Source of the DNA: a bacterium
Lineage (GTDB): Bacteria; SZUA-182; SZUA-191; JAJRXT01
Assembly (NCBI GenBank): GCA_024277675.1
Contig: JAJRUS010000110.1
Span: forward strand, 1-48,029
Reading direction: 5' to 3'
Length of the DNA: 48,029 bases
Shown here: one piece after another, positions 35,668-44,879 of the stretch
How positions within the stretch are numbered: the first letter of the stretch is position 1
How the letters are laid out: each line of letters begins with the position of its first letter
Translations under genes and position numbers: made by a program
Notes under the pieces: model-generated
The model's input: the letters and a program-made list of their open reading frames with translations, nothing else
What the model was told of the DNA's origin: nothing
The model's database searches: none

Positions 35668-37215
35668 CTACAATTCCCGCCAGCGGCGGCCATCCCTTTC
35701 TATAAGCTCAGCCGCGGCTTCGGGGCCCCAACTGCCGGCGGCATAATTGGGGAAATCTTTGGCCGGTATACTTTCCCAGCGCGAAACTATCGGATCGACC
35801 ACCGACCACATGGCCTCCACCCCGTCCTGGCGGGCAAACAGGGTTAAATCACCCTTTATGGCGTCTATTATCAATCTTTCATAGGCTGAGTGCATTTTAA
35901 AATTGAAGGTTTCCTCATAATTAAAATTCATGTTGACCACATGTGGGTGGTTATGCATACCTGGATATTTTACGCTTAACTGCAAACTTATCTCTTCTTC
36001 CGGTTGTATGCTGAAAATGAGCGCATTCGGAGTTAATACATCGCAGGTCCGGCCAAGCAGCCGCAATGGCGGTTGCTTGAATTGGATAAAAATTTCAGTG
36101 CTTCTCTTTTTCAAGCGTTTGCCGGTGCGAATGTAAAAAGGAACTCCGGCCCAACGCCAGTTGTCTATATATAACTTGGCGGCAAAAAATGTGGGCGTGT
36201 TTGAAACATGAGAAACATTTTCTTCTTCCCGGTAGGCCGGCACCGGTTCACCGTCTATTTTTCCAGGGCCGTATTGTCCGCGCACCGTGAACTGATAAAT
36301 GTATTCTTCATCCAGCGGGCGTATAGTTTTAAATACCTTTATCTTCTCATCACGCATGAGATCAGCCTCGAACCCCACCGGCGGTTCCATGGCCACCAGC
36401 GCCATAAGCTGCATTATATGATTCTGCACAATATCCCTTACCACCCCGGCTTGCTCATAAAAGGCCCCCCGGTGTTCTATGCCCATACTTTCTGCTACCG
36501 TCAACTGTATATGATCTATATAGCGCCGGTTCCACAGCGGCTCGAAAATGCTGTTGCCGAAGCGGAAGAAAATAATATTTTGAACGGTGTCCTTGCCCAA
36601 ATAATGATCTATACGATAAATTTGATCTTCATCGAAATGTTTTTGAATAAACTGATTCAACTGGATGGCTGAAGCCCGGTCACTGCCGAATGGTTTTTCA
36701 ATGATAATTTTGGCGTTATATTTCCCCTTGCACATATTATACTGGTCCAGTTTTTCTATAATGTTTTTTGCTACTGCCGGCGCTACCGCCAGATAGTATA
36801 ACAGGTTGTTCTTTTCCTCCCGGTCGCCAATTTTGCTGATACGTTCACATAATCTTTCGTGTTCATCTTCAAAACGGGTTGGTAAATAGAAAAGATGGCG
36901 GCTGAATTCTTCAAAACTTTTATCGTCTATGGATTCAGGGATAAACTTATCCAGCGCCTGGCGGATGTAACTTCTGTATTCTTCATCGGACAACTCACGC
37001 CGGCCAAGGCCGATGATGGAAAAATCGGTAAAAATTTCTTCTTCCCGAAAAAGATGATACAGGGTAGGCAGCAGTTTCCGCCGGCTCAAATCACCGGTGC
37101 CGCCAAAAATTAACATGGTAAACGGCCCCAGCTTGAAATCTTCAGTGGGGACTTCACATGCCGGCAGAAAGCTGCTTTCTATCATAGAGGAATCATCACT
37201 GCTTTTATTTGGCAT
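35668..37215 (-). CDS. zwf: Glucose-6-phosphate 1-dehydrogenase
   Basis: 515 aa, the entry enzyme of the oxidative pentose phosphate branch. The nucleotide site is FGGTGDLSRRKLLP (37-50), EKPFG is at 173-177, and the substrate site is RIDHYLGKD (201-209) with the catalytic His region. The GTGDLxxRK form is common in NADP-using enzymes. The start ATG at 37215 overlaps the end of tal by 11 bases, so the two are translationally coupled; Met11 is a possible alternative start. Confidence 0.97.
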   Translation of the reverse strand: MPNKSSDDSSMIESSFLPACEVPTEDFKLGPFTMLIFGGTGDLSRRKLLPTLYHLFREEEIFTDFSIIGLGRRELSDEEYRSYIRQALDKFIPESIDDKSFEEFSRHLFYLPTRFEDEHERLCERISKIGDREEKNNLLYYLAVAPAVAKNIIEKLDQYNMCKGKYNAKIIIEKPFGSDRASAIQLNQFIQKHFDEDQIYRIDHYLGKDTVQNIIFFRFGNSIFEPLWNRRYIDHIQLTVAESMGIEHRGAFYEQAGVVRDIVQNHIMQLMALVAMEPPVGFEADLMRDEKIKVFKTIRPLDEEYIYQFTVRGQYGPGKIDGEPVPAYREEENVSHVSNTPTFFAAKLYIDNWRWAGVPFYIRTGKRLKKRSTEIFIQFKQPPLRLLGRTCDVLTPNALIFSIQPEEEISLQLSVKYPGMHNHPHVVNMNFNYEETFNFKMHSAYERLIIDAIKGDLTLFARQDGVEAMWSVVDPIVSRWESIPAKDFPNYAAGSWGPEAAAELIERDGRRWREL

Positions 37216-38341
37216 AGGTTATTACTGCCTTCTCTTCTATTGAAGCTAACAGGGAGTCGAAGGATTTTTCAAAGGCAATAACTCCATCGTTGAGTAGTTG
37301 GGCACAAACCTCATCCATATCAATGCCCAGGCTTCTGAGTTCATTAATAACCTGTTGTGCATTGGAAACTTCGTCAGAGGTTAGGGCTTCTTTCACTTCG
37401 CCATGATCCAAAAATGCCTCTAAGGTCTGCTCAGGCATAGTGTTTACGGTGTTTTTACCGATAAGCCCGGTAATGTATTTAATGTCGCTGTAGGCCGGAT
37501 TTTTGGCGCCGGTGGAACCCCAGAGCAGCCTTTGATACTGTGCTCCTTTATGGTGTAATTGCATAAACTCCGCTGACGAGAAAATTTCTAAATGTTTAGC
37601 ATAAATAAGCTGCGAATTAGCTACCGCCGCTTTACCTTTCAAGTGTAAAAGCTGGATTTTCCGGTCATGATCTTGCTCTTTAGCAATTAATTCATCAAGT
37701 AGCTTATCCACCAAAGTATCTACCCGGCTGACAAAGACACTGGCCACTGACCGCACTTTGGCCGCCTCCCCATCGTTTTGCAGCAGGCGTTTTATCCCTC
37801 TTATATAGGCATAAGCTGTTTCAACATATTGTTCTAAGGCAAATATCAGGGTGATGTTTACATTTATGCCCAAGGCGATTAATTCTTCAATAGCCTTAAG
37901 ACCTGGTTTGGTGGAAGGGACTTTATACATGACATTGGGACGATTTACCTTTTGCCGGAGTCGTTTCCCCTCCGCTATGGTTGCTTCTGTTTCATAAGCC
38001 AGCTTCGGATTTATTTCCAGACTCACATAGCCGTCTTGTCCATTAGTTTTTTCATACACCGGTAAAAATATATCAGCCGCCGCCTGAACATCGCTTATGG
38101 TCAGCTCATCATATATTTTGAAAGTGGATTTGCCGGCGGCATGTGCTTTATGGATGTCTTCATCATAATCATTACTTCCACTTATGGCTTTATCAAAAAT
38201 CGTAGGATTCGAAGTCATTCCGAGAAGCCCCAGTTCCAGCAACTCCTTTAATTTCCCACTTAAGATAAGTGAACGGCCAATATAATCCAACCAGGCGCTT
38301 TGTCCGAACGCTCCCAATTCCTGAATACTTGTTCGCGACAT
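37205..38341 (-). CDS. tal: Transaldolase (long form)
   Basis: 378 aa, the long class of transaldolase seen in cyanobacteria, actinobacteria and others. It moves dihydroxyacetone units between sugar phosphates in the non-oxidative branch. The Schiff-base Lys140 is in MYKVPST; GMTSNPTIFDKAI and GINVNITLIFALEQY are other family segments. It begins one base after the transketolase C-terminal half-gene and overlaps zwf by 11 bases. The Zwf-Tal pairing is a known operon pattern. Confidence 0.97.
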   Translation of the reverse strand: MSRTSIQELGAFGQSAWLDYIGRSLILSGKLKELLELGLLGMTSNPTIFDKAISGSNDYDEDIHKAHAAGKSTFKIYDELTISDVQAAADIFLPVYEKTNGQDGYVSLEINPKLAYETEATIAEGKRLRQKVNRPNVMYKVPSTKPGLKAIEELIALGINVNITLIFALEQYVETAYAYIRGIKRLLQNDGEAAKVRSVASVFVSRVDTLVDKLLDELIAKEQDHDRKIQLLHLKGKAAVANSQLIYAKHLEIFSSAEFMQLHHKGAQYQRLLWGSTGAKNPAYSDIKYITGLIGKNTVNTMPEQTLEAFLDHGEVKEALTSDEVSNAQQVINELRSLGIDMDEVCAQLLNDGVIAFEKSFDSLLASIEEKAVITYAK

Positions 38342-38342
38342 A

Positions 38343-39284
38343 TTAACCTTCCTTTCTGGCTATGGTTTTTTTAACGGCAAGCACAATATCCGTGGCGGTG
38401 AGCCGATATTTTTTAAGCAATTCTTCCGGGGTGCCGGATTCCCCGAAGGTATCAAAAACAGCCACCATTTCAAGTGGAACCGGTTCATTTCTGGCCAACA
38501 CCTCAGCCACAGCGCCCCCCAGACCACCATTTATCTGGTGCTCCTCCGCAGTGACTATGGCTCTCGTATGTCTGGCAGCATCTATTATGGTTACCTCATC
38601 CAGAGGCTTTATCGTGTGTATATTAATAACCCTGGCCTCGATGCCCGCTTTCGATAAGCTTTCGGCAGCCTTCAATCCTTCCGAGACTAAAAGACCGGTA
38701 GCAATTATAGTTACGTCGTTACCATCCCGCATCAGGTTGGCCTTTCCGATAGTAAAGGGGTCGGACTCCTTAGTGATAACCGGGAAGGGGGTGCGTCCCA
38801 GCCGCATATAAACCGGGCCGCAGATATCCGCCATGGCATAAGTTGCTTTTTGGGCTTCTATAGCATCAGCCGGGGATAATACAATAATATTAGGCAGCAC
38901 CCGGGTGATGGCGAAATCTTCCAGACACTGAGCAGTAGCGCCATCGGCTCCCACGGTAATCCCGGCATGCGAGCCGATGAGCTTCACATTGCGCTTATTA
39001 TAGCAGATGGAGATTCTTAAGATGCCATAGGCGCGGTTGGTCAGGAACACTGCAAACGAGCAGGCAAAAGGAATAAGCCCGTCCAGACTCAAACCAACCG
39101 CAGCTCCCAGCATGTCTTGTTCGGCAATCCCCAGGTTAAAGAATCTATCGGGAAATTCCCGCTTGAAATATTCGGCCCGGGTGGCATCTTCCAGATCGCC
39201 CGATAAAACCACCACTTTCTTTTTTCTGCGGCCAAGCTCCAGCAGCGCCTCCCCAAAGCCCTCTCTGGTGGCTTTCATCTCCAT
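38343..39284 (-). CDS. Transketolase, C-terminal subunit
   Basis: 313 aa covering the pyrimidine-binding and C-terminal domains of transketolase. The catalytic Glu lies in FNLGIAEQDMLGAAVGLSL, with TVGADGATAQCLEDFAI and RLGRTPFPV downstream. Transketolase split into two separate proteins is normal in many Clostridia, archaea and candidate phyla; the halves form an alpha2beta2 enzyme. It follows the N-terminal half-gene after 35 bases. This is not a frameshift, because both halves have proper starts and stops. Confidence 0.95.
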   Translation of the reverse strand: MEMKATREGFGEALLELGRRKKKVVVLSGDLEDATRAEYFKREFPDRFFNLGIAEQDMLGAAVGLSLDGLIPFACSFAVFLTNRAYGILRISICYNKRNVKLIGSHAGITVGADGATAQCLEDFAITRVLPNIIVLSPADAIEAQKATYAMADICGPVYMRLGRTPFPVITKESDPFTIGKANLMRDGNDVTIIATGLLVSEGLKAAESLSKAGIEARVINIHTIKPLDEVTIIDAARHTRAIVTAEEHQINGGLGGAVAEVLARNEPVPLEMVAVFDTFGESGTPEELLKKYRLTATDIVLAVKKTIARKEG

Positions 39285-39319
39285 ATTTTACCCCCGGAAA
39301 CTTTTCATAATCGTTATTG

Positions 39320-40147
39320 TTAAAAGCCTAACTCCTTAAGCGCCATATCTAATTGTTCTTTATTCGGGGCCTTGCCGTGCCATTTGGGCTGGCCTTCCAT
39401 GAAGGAGACCCCTTTGCCCTTTATGGTGTGGGCGATGATGATGGTCGGTTTATCTTTTACGGTGTCAAACTCATCGAGTGCGGAGATAAGCTGCTTTAAA
39501 TTATGGCCGTCGACCTCTATCACCTGCCAGCCGAAGCTGCGCCATTTATCGGCCAGCGGTTCTTCGTTTTTTATTTCGGCCACCGCTGCATTTTCCTGTA
39601 CCTTATTATAATCTAAAATGGCACAGATATTATCCAGCTTATGCTGCGCCGCCGTCATAGCGGCTTCCCAGTTCTGGCCTTCCTGTAGCTCCCCATCGCC
39701 CAGGACACAGTAAATCTTAAATTTAACCCGGCGGATTTTGGCCCCCAAAGCGATGCCGCCGGCTACCGATAGTCCCTGACCCAGCGAGCCGGTGGATAGC
39801 TCTACCCCTGGAACTCCGGTATGCACATGCCCCTGCAGCATACTTCCCAATTTACGAAATCGCTTTAATTCCGCTTTGGGGAAATAGCCGCAGTTGGCTA
39901 AGGTAACATAAACCACCGGGCTGGCATGCCCCTTGGACATGATAAACCGGTCCCGAATCGGCCAGCATGGATTATCGGGCTTATGATTCAGCTTGTAGTA
40001 ATACAGGCTGATCAATATTTCCACCGCTGACAGCGAGCCTCCCGGATGACCGGAACCGGCCTCATGGATCATCTCCAGAATCTCTTTTCTGAAAAGGCCA
40101 GCCTTTTCTTCTAAGGCGGCAATATCAATAGTATTTTGCATAGTCAT
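39320..40147 (-). CDS. Transketolase, N-terminal subunit
   Basis: 275 aa covering the ThDP pyrophosphate domain. Visible are SGHPGGSLSAVEIL, SKGHASPVVY, the ThDP/Mg motif GDGELQEGQNWEA, and LDYNKVQ. Together with the downstream half it makes transketolase, which moves two-carbon units in the non-oxidative pentose phosphate branch. ATG at 40147 and 40141 are both possible starts. It is 23 bases after gnd. Confidence 0.95.
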   Translation of the reverse strand: MTMQNTIDIAALEEKAGLFRKEILEMIHEAGSGHPGGSLSAVEILISLYYYKLNHKPDNPCWPIRDRFIMSKGHASPVVYVTLANCGYFPKAELKRFRKLGSMLQGHVHTGVPGVELSTGSLGQGLSVAGGIALGAKIRRVKFKIYCVLGDGELQEGQNWEAAMTAAQHKLDNICAILDYNKVQENAAVAEIKNEEPLADKWRSFGWQVIEVDGHNLKQLISALDEFDTVKDKPTIIIAHTIKGKGVSFMEGQPKWHGKAPNKEQLDMALKELGF

Positions 40148-40170
40148 TTCCCATATTGCTAATGTATGAA

Positions 40171-41082
40171 TTAATCCAGGCTCCGCCTGGTTTTAACCCC
40201 GTGTCCGCCAAATTCATTTCTCAGGGCGGCGATAACCTTGGCGCCGAATGATTCAGCCTGGCGCGAACGAAAGCGCTGCATTAGAGATAATGCGATAACC
40301 GGGGCCGGCACGGCTTCTTCTATAGCTTCAAGTACCGTCCAGCGACCCTCGCCGGAATCTTCCACGTAACCGGCTATTGTATCCAGATGGGCGTCTTTTT
40401 CGAATGCATTTTCGGCTAATTCCAACAACCAGGAACGAACTACACTGCCCTGGTTCCATAGATGAGAAATTTGCCCCAGATCGAGTTGGAATTCCTCTTT
40501 GGTCTCCAGCAGTTCAAAGCCTTCGGCGTAAGCCTGGAGCAGGGCGTATTCGATACCGTTATGGATCATTTTTACAAAATGACCGGCCCCGTTTTTTCCC
40601 ATATAGGCATAGCCATCCGGCGGGGCCAGCGTTTTAAATATCGGCTCTAAGGCTTGGAAAACCTGCTCCTGCCCGCCTATCATGAGACAATAACCTACGC
40701 TTAAACCCCATATGCCGCCGCTGGTGCCGACATCTAAAAAGGATATTCCCTTTTCTTTAAGCGCCTGAGATCTTCTTATAGAATCCTTATAATACGAATT
40801 ACCGCCGTCTATTAGAATGTCATTTTTTGATAAAAGAGAAGCCAGTAGCTCAATGGTTTTTTCAGTAGGCTCTCCGGCCGGAATCATAAGCCACACGGTT
40901 CTGGGTGGCGCTAGTTTATTTACCAGCTCGGCCAGTGAAATTGCGGTTTGGGCTCCTTTTTCGGCGGCGGCTTTTCTTGACTGTTCACTTCTGGCGAAGG
41001 CCACAATTTGGTGGCCGTCTTTTAATAGGCGTTCCACCATATTTAAGCCCATTTTTCCCAAACCGACAAAACCTGTTTTCAT
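40171..41082 (-). CDS. gnd: 6-phosphogluconate dehydrogenase, short decarboxylating form
   Basis: 303 aa, the short class of 6-phosphogluconate dehydrogenase (classical enzymes are about 470 aa). It decarboxylates 6-phosphogluconate to ribulose 5-phosphate. The Rossmann site is GFVGLGKMGLNM; DGGNSYYKDS, GTSGGIWGL and NGAGHFVKMIHNGIEY (catalytic Lys) are present. Short forms are often NAD-specific, but cofactor choice cannot be settled from the FARSEQSRK loop. It is first gene of the operon; AAGGAG 7 bases ahead of the ATG and the promoter at 41139-41167 drive it. Confidence 0.96.
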   Translation of the reverse strand: MKTGFVGLGKMGLNMVERLLKDGHQIVAFARSEQSRKAAAEKGAQTAISLAELVNKLAPPRTVWLMIPAGEPTEKTIELLASLLSKNDILIDGGNSYYKDSIRRSQALKEKGISFLDVGTSGGIWGLSVGYCLMIGGQEQVFQALEPIFKTLAPPDGYAYMGKNGAGHFVKMIHNGIEYALLQAYAEGFELLETKEEFQLDLGQISHLWNQGSVVRSWLLELAENAFEKDAHLDTIAGYVEDSGEGRWTVLEAIEEAVPAPVIALSLMQRFRSRQAESFGAKVIAALRNEFGGHGVKTRRSLD

Positions 41083-41138
41083 GGTTAGCTCCTTGTTTTT
41101 GGTCGGGGCCCATATCTGTCATGTTGTTAATTTATAAT

Positions 41139-41167
41139 ATCGTAACTCTAATATTCCTGTTAGTCAA
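41139..41167 (-). promoter_or_regulatory. Sigma-70-type promoter of the pentose phosphate operon
   Basis: On the minus strand, TTGACT (41162-41167), 17 bases, TACGAT (41139-41144), about 57 bases upstream of gnd. The divergent gap (41083-41306) is very AT-rich. On the plus strand it has TATAAT at 41226-41231 as a likely -10 for the GT4/GH130 genes, but no clear -35. Confidence 0.65.
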
Positions 41168-41306
41168 GCAAGTTTTTTTGTAAGAATTTTATATGTAAAA
41201 ACATGCTTTTATGTTATGATTATAGTATAATTAATTTTAATATATTTTTCCCGCAATGTGGTAAGCTGTTTTTGTAAACATTCTGGTCTTATAAGGGAGG
41301 TTGTAC

Positions 41307-43637
41307 ATGAGTCAAGCTGCCTTTTATCATCCTGGTATACGCAAAGTGGCGGTGATTGGTAATTTCCTGCCCAGGCAATGCGGTATTGCCACCTTTACCA
41401 CCGATCTGGTTTGTGCCCTTAACGAAGAAGCTACTGAAATCGATCATTGGGTAGTGGCCATGAACGATGTGCTGGAGGGCTATTCGTATCCTGCCCCGGT
41501 TCATTTTGAATTAAACTATCAAAACCCGACGGATTATTTGCTGGCGGCTGATTTTTTGAATATGAACCGCTTCGATGTGGTATGCCTGCAACATGAATTT
41601 GGAATATTTGGCGGTAATTACGGAAGCCACATCATCAATTTACTGCAAAATCTCTGTATGCCGGTGGTGACCACGCTGCACACCGTTTTAGAGAAACCTA
41701 AACCGGGTCAAAAAGCGGTAATGGAAAGGATTGCCCAGCTTTCAGACCGGTTGGTGGTTATGTGTGGCAAGGCCAAGAAAATATTGCAAGAGGTTTACGG
41801 TATTTCTAAGGATAAAATCGTCTTAATCCATCACGGTATTCCGGATGTGCATTTTGTGGATTCCAACTTCTACAAAGATCAGTTCGGGGTGGAGGGCTGT
41901 AAGGTTATTTTAAGCTTTGGGCTTATTTCACCGGCCAAGGGTATTGAATACGTAATTGAGGCCCTGCCGGAAGTTATCAAAAAACATCCTGAGGTGGCCT
42001 ATATAATTCTGGGGGCTACGCATCCTCATTTGAAGAAAGAACAAGGGGAGGCCTACCGGCTGGCTCTCCAACGCCAGGCCAGGGATTTGAACATAGCGGA
42101 TTATGTCATTTTTCACAATCGTTTTGTTGAGCAGCGCGAATTGCTCGAATTCCTGGGGGCGGCCGATATATACATAACCCCGTATCTAAACCGGGAACAG
42201 ATTGTCTCCGGTACCCTTTCCCAGGCCCTGGGCGCCGGAAAAGCCATAATTTCCACTCCCTACTGGTATGCGGAGGAAATGCTGGCCGACAGGAGAGGAA
42301 GAATTGTTCCCTTTCGGGATTCGGCTGCGCTGGCCACCCAGCTAATTGACCTGCTGGACGATGATGTCGGACGTCATGCCATGCGCAAACGGGCTTACAC
42401 CTTCTGCCGAAAAATGATCTGGAAGGAAGTGGCGCGATCGTATCTGGATGTTTTTGCTCAAACCAAAAACAAAAGGCAAATGAGTCCGAACAGGATATTT
42501 TATGCCAAGACATCCCAGTTACTTCCGCATAAAATGCCCCAGCTAAAGTTGGATCATCTCCGCAGGTTGACCGATGATGTCGGTATTTTGCAACATGCGA
42601 AGTTCATCGTGCCCAACCGCTTTCATGGTTATTGTACCGATGATAACGCCCGGGCGCTAATCACCGTACTTATGGCGCAGTCACTGCTTCCTGATTCTGA
42701 TGAGTTGGATAGTATGGCCTGTCGATATTTAAGCTTTTTGCATCATGCTTTAAATAAGGATAGTGGCCGCTTTCGCAATTTTATGGGTTACGATCGTAAG
42801 TTGCTCGAAGATGAGGGTTCGCAAGACAGCCATTGCCGTGCCATATGGGGTTTGGGAAGTGCGGTGGCTTCGTCTGAGTCAGACAGTATTGTCGGTATGG
42901 CGCTGGAATTATTCCAGCGCAGCCTGCCGGCGCTATTGGAATTTGAAAGCCCCAGGGCATGGGCCTTTGGACTGGTAGGGATTCACGCCTATTTGCAGCG
43001 CTTTAGCGGGGACAGTGATGTGAGACGGGTCAGAGAGAAGTTAGCCAATCAATTATTCGACTTATATAAAGCTAATGCCGGCGATGAGTGGCCCTGGATT
43101 GAGAATAAGATGACCTATGCCAACGGTAAAATCCCTCAGGCGCTGCTCTTATCCGGACAGTGGCTTCAGCGGGAGGATATGCTCCAGGCCGGTATGCGTT
43201 CTCTGGAATGGCTGGTTAAGGTACAAACTGACGACAAAGGGCATTTTGTGCCGATCGGTAATAATGGCTGGATGTCCAGAGACGGCCACCGGGCCAGGTT
43301 CGATCAACAGCCGATTGAAGCCGAGAACATTATTGAAGCCTGCAAAGAGGCTTATAACATTACCCTGGACAAGAAATGGATTGCTGAGTCTCAGCGATGC
43401 CTGGAATGGTTTCTGGGCCGGAATGATCTGAGTGTAGCTTTATATGATTACAAGAGCGGCGGCTGCTGTGATGGCTTGAATGCCAACGGTACCAACCAGA
43501 ATCAGGGGGCGGAATCGACCCTGGCCTGGTTGTTGTCTCTTTTGCATTCATATTCACTGGTCAGCTTAAAAGAGTGGGCGCAACCTGAGCAGGAACTTAA
43601 ATCCGGGGCAACAGAGAAGCGAACAGGGGAGAAATGA
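41307..43637 (+). CDS. GT4 glycosyltransferase fused to a C-terminal helical domain
   Basis: 776 aa. The first ~400 residues are a GT-B fold GT4 enzyme (IGNFLPRQCGIATFTTDL, GLISPAKGIEYVIEAL, and a donor-site region where SGTLSQALGAGKAIIS stands for the usual E-x7-E segment). The remaining ~360 residues look like an all-helical toroid, with WGLGSAV, AFGLVGIHAYL and NGAESTLAWLLSLL-like segments in (alpha/alpha) style. I chose the ATG at 41307 because AGGGAGG lies 6 bases ahead. It is first gene of the mannoside locus; its TGA sits directly before the ATG of the next GT4 gene. Sugar specificity is unknown. Confidence 0.85.
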   Translation: MSQAAFYHPGIRKVAVIGNFLPRQCGIATFTTDLVCALNEEATEIDHWVVAMNDVLEGYSYPAPVHFELNYQNPTDYLLAADFLNMNRFDVVCLQHEFGIFGGNYGSHIINLLQNLCMPVVTTLHTVLEKPKPGQKAVMERIAQLSDRLVVMCGKAKKILQEVYGISKDKIVLIHHGIPDVHFVDSNFYKDQFGVEGCKVILSFGLISPAKGIEYVIEALPEVIKKHPEVAYIILGATHPHLKKEQGEAYRLALQRQARDLNIADYVIFHNRFVEQRELLEFLGAADIYITPYLNREQIVSGTLSQALGAGKAIISTPYWYAEEMLADRRGRIVPFRDSAALATQLIDLLDDDVGRHAMRKRAYTFCRKMIWKEVARSYLDVFAQTKNKRQMSPNRIFYAKTSQLLPHKMPQLKLDHLRRLTDDVGILQHAKFIVPNRFHGYCTDDNARALITVLMAQSLLPDSDELDSMACRYLSFLHHALNKDSGRFRNFMGYDRKLLEDEGSQDSHCRAIWGLGSAVASSESDSIVGMALELFQRSLPALLEFESPRAWAFGLVGIHAYLQRFSGDSDVRRVREKLANQLFDLYKANAGDEWPWIENKMTYANGKIPQALLLSGQWLQREDMLQAGMRSLEWLVKVQTDDKGHFVPIGNNGWMSRDGHRARFDQQPIEAENIIEACKEAYNITLDKKWIAESQRCLEWFLGRNDLSVALYDYKSGGCCDGLNANGTNQNQGAESTLAWLLSLLHSYSLVSLKEWAQPEQELKSGATEKRTGEK

Positions 43638-44867
43638 ATGTCCGCTAAGCCAATTGTTATGATTAGTTCCTATCCGCCGCGGCTTTGCGGGATCGGCACT
43701 TTTGCCGAAGAAGCCCGGGAGTTCATCCAGAAAGCCAATCCCGGCCGGGAGGTGCTGGTGGTAAGCCACACCGACGGGCGTGGTGAGGGAGTGTTCCCTG
43801 TTATCGATATGAGCAGAAATGATTGGTGGCGGGCGGTAGCCGATAAGGTTGACCAGTTAAAACCCTATGTAGTGCATATAGAACACGAATACGGCCTCTA
43901 TGAATACCATGACCCACAAGGGAATGGGGATGGTAATCAAGGTTTTATCGATCTATTGACAGCCATTGCCGAGTGGCCGGTTATAATAGAGCCGCATACG
44001 GTTCACGGGCGTTTGCGGGATCATGAGGCCGGGTTTATCCGCCAGGTGTGCCGGTTGGCCGGGGTGGTCTTGTTTAAGTGCCATTATCAAAAATGGAGGC
44101 TTAGCTGGAATTTTCCCGGTCGCGGCTGGAAGACTCCTAGAAATATTATGGTAGTGCCCCATGGTTCGCGTCCCGACCGCCGTTGGGGGATAGCGGATGT
44201 TCCTAAATTACGTGAGGAGCCGGGGCTGGATAAGTTTATCCACATCGGTCAACATATAGTGGGGCTGGTGGGCTGGATTCAGTCCAACAAGCGCTGGGAT
44301 ATCCTGACCAGCATGTGGGAGGATATTGCCGCGGAAATTAAGGATCGTTGCGGTCTGGAGTGGAGCTTGTTAGCTGCGGGCGCCATGCGCGATCCGGCCG
44401 ACCGGGAAGAGTATAAAAAATATAAGGGCCAGGTGCAGCTTTTGGAAAAAAAGGGCCTGGCTCACTATTATGAATTTATCCCGCGGGGCGAGATTTATTA
44501 TAAGATAATGGCCTTATGCGATTTTATTGTGTTGCCGTCGGTGGATGAAACTCAATCCGGCACCCTGGCGCGCATAATTGCCCTGAACAAACCCTTTGTA
44601 ACTACGGCTCCGATGGAGGGACTTACCGCCCAGGCCTTGGAGAGCGAGGGCGGGCTGTTGTTTACCACCAAAGAGATGTTGCGCCGAAAGGTCATCCGCC
44701 TGGCATGCAGTGAAAAGCTGCGGATGGAACTGGGGGAGAACTTGAGACGTTATCTTGATGATGTGGTTTCCTGGGAGGTGGTGGCCCGGCAATATAATGA
44801 AGCCTATAAACTGGCGCGGGAAGCTAAGCAGACGGGAAAATCCGTTGATCTGGATACTGAATTTTAG
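43638..44867 (+). CDS. GT4 glycosyltransferase
   Basis: 409-aa GT-B enzyme. The N-terminus ISSYPPRLCGIGTFAEEA is clearly related to the start of the preceding protein (FLPRQCGIATFTTDL), suggesting gene duplication. VHIEHEYGLY, EPHTVHGRL and the donor-side PSVDETQSGTLARIIALNKP are visible. It lacks the helical domain of its neighbour. The start codon abuts the previous stop (AATGAATG), so the genes are translationally coupled. Acceptor and donor are unknown; the linked GH130 and phosphomannose-isomerase domain point to mannose. Confidence 0.85.
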   Translation: MSAKPIVMISSYPPRLCGIGTFAEEAREFIQKANPGREVLVVSHTDGRGEGVFPVIDMSRNDWWRAVADKVDQLKPYVVHIEHEYGLYEYHDPQGNGDGNQGFIDLLTAIAEWPVIIEPHTVHGRLRDHEAGFIRQVCRLAGVVLFKCHYQKWRLSWNFPGRGWKTPRNIMVVPHGSRPDRRWGIADVPKLREEPGLDKFIHIGQHIVGLVGWIQSNKRWDILTSMWEDIAAEIKDRCGLEWSLLAAGAMRDPADREEYKKYKGQVQLLEKKGLAHYYEFIPRGEIYYKIMALCDFIVLPSVDETQSGTLARIIALNKPFVTTAPMEGLTAQALESEGGLLFTTKEMLRRKVIRLACSEKLRMELGENLRRYLDDVVSWEVVARQYNEAYKLAREAKQTGKSVDLDTEF

Positions 44868-44879
44868 GGAGAAAGCACA

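Noticed and set aside
38343-40147. Transketolase broken by a frameshift
   Set aside because: The halves have separate stops and starts with a 35-base gap, and two-gene transketolases are a known natural form.
42106-42513. 135-codon minus-strand frame inside the first GT4 gene
   Set aside because: It is antisense to a well-supported coding region and is Pro/Arg-rich in the manner of a shadow frame.
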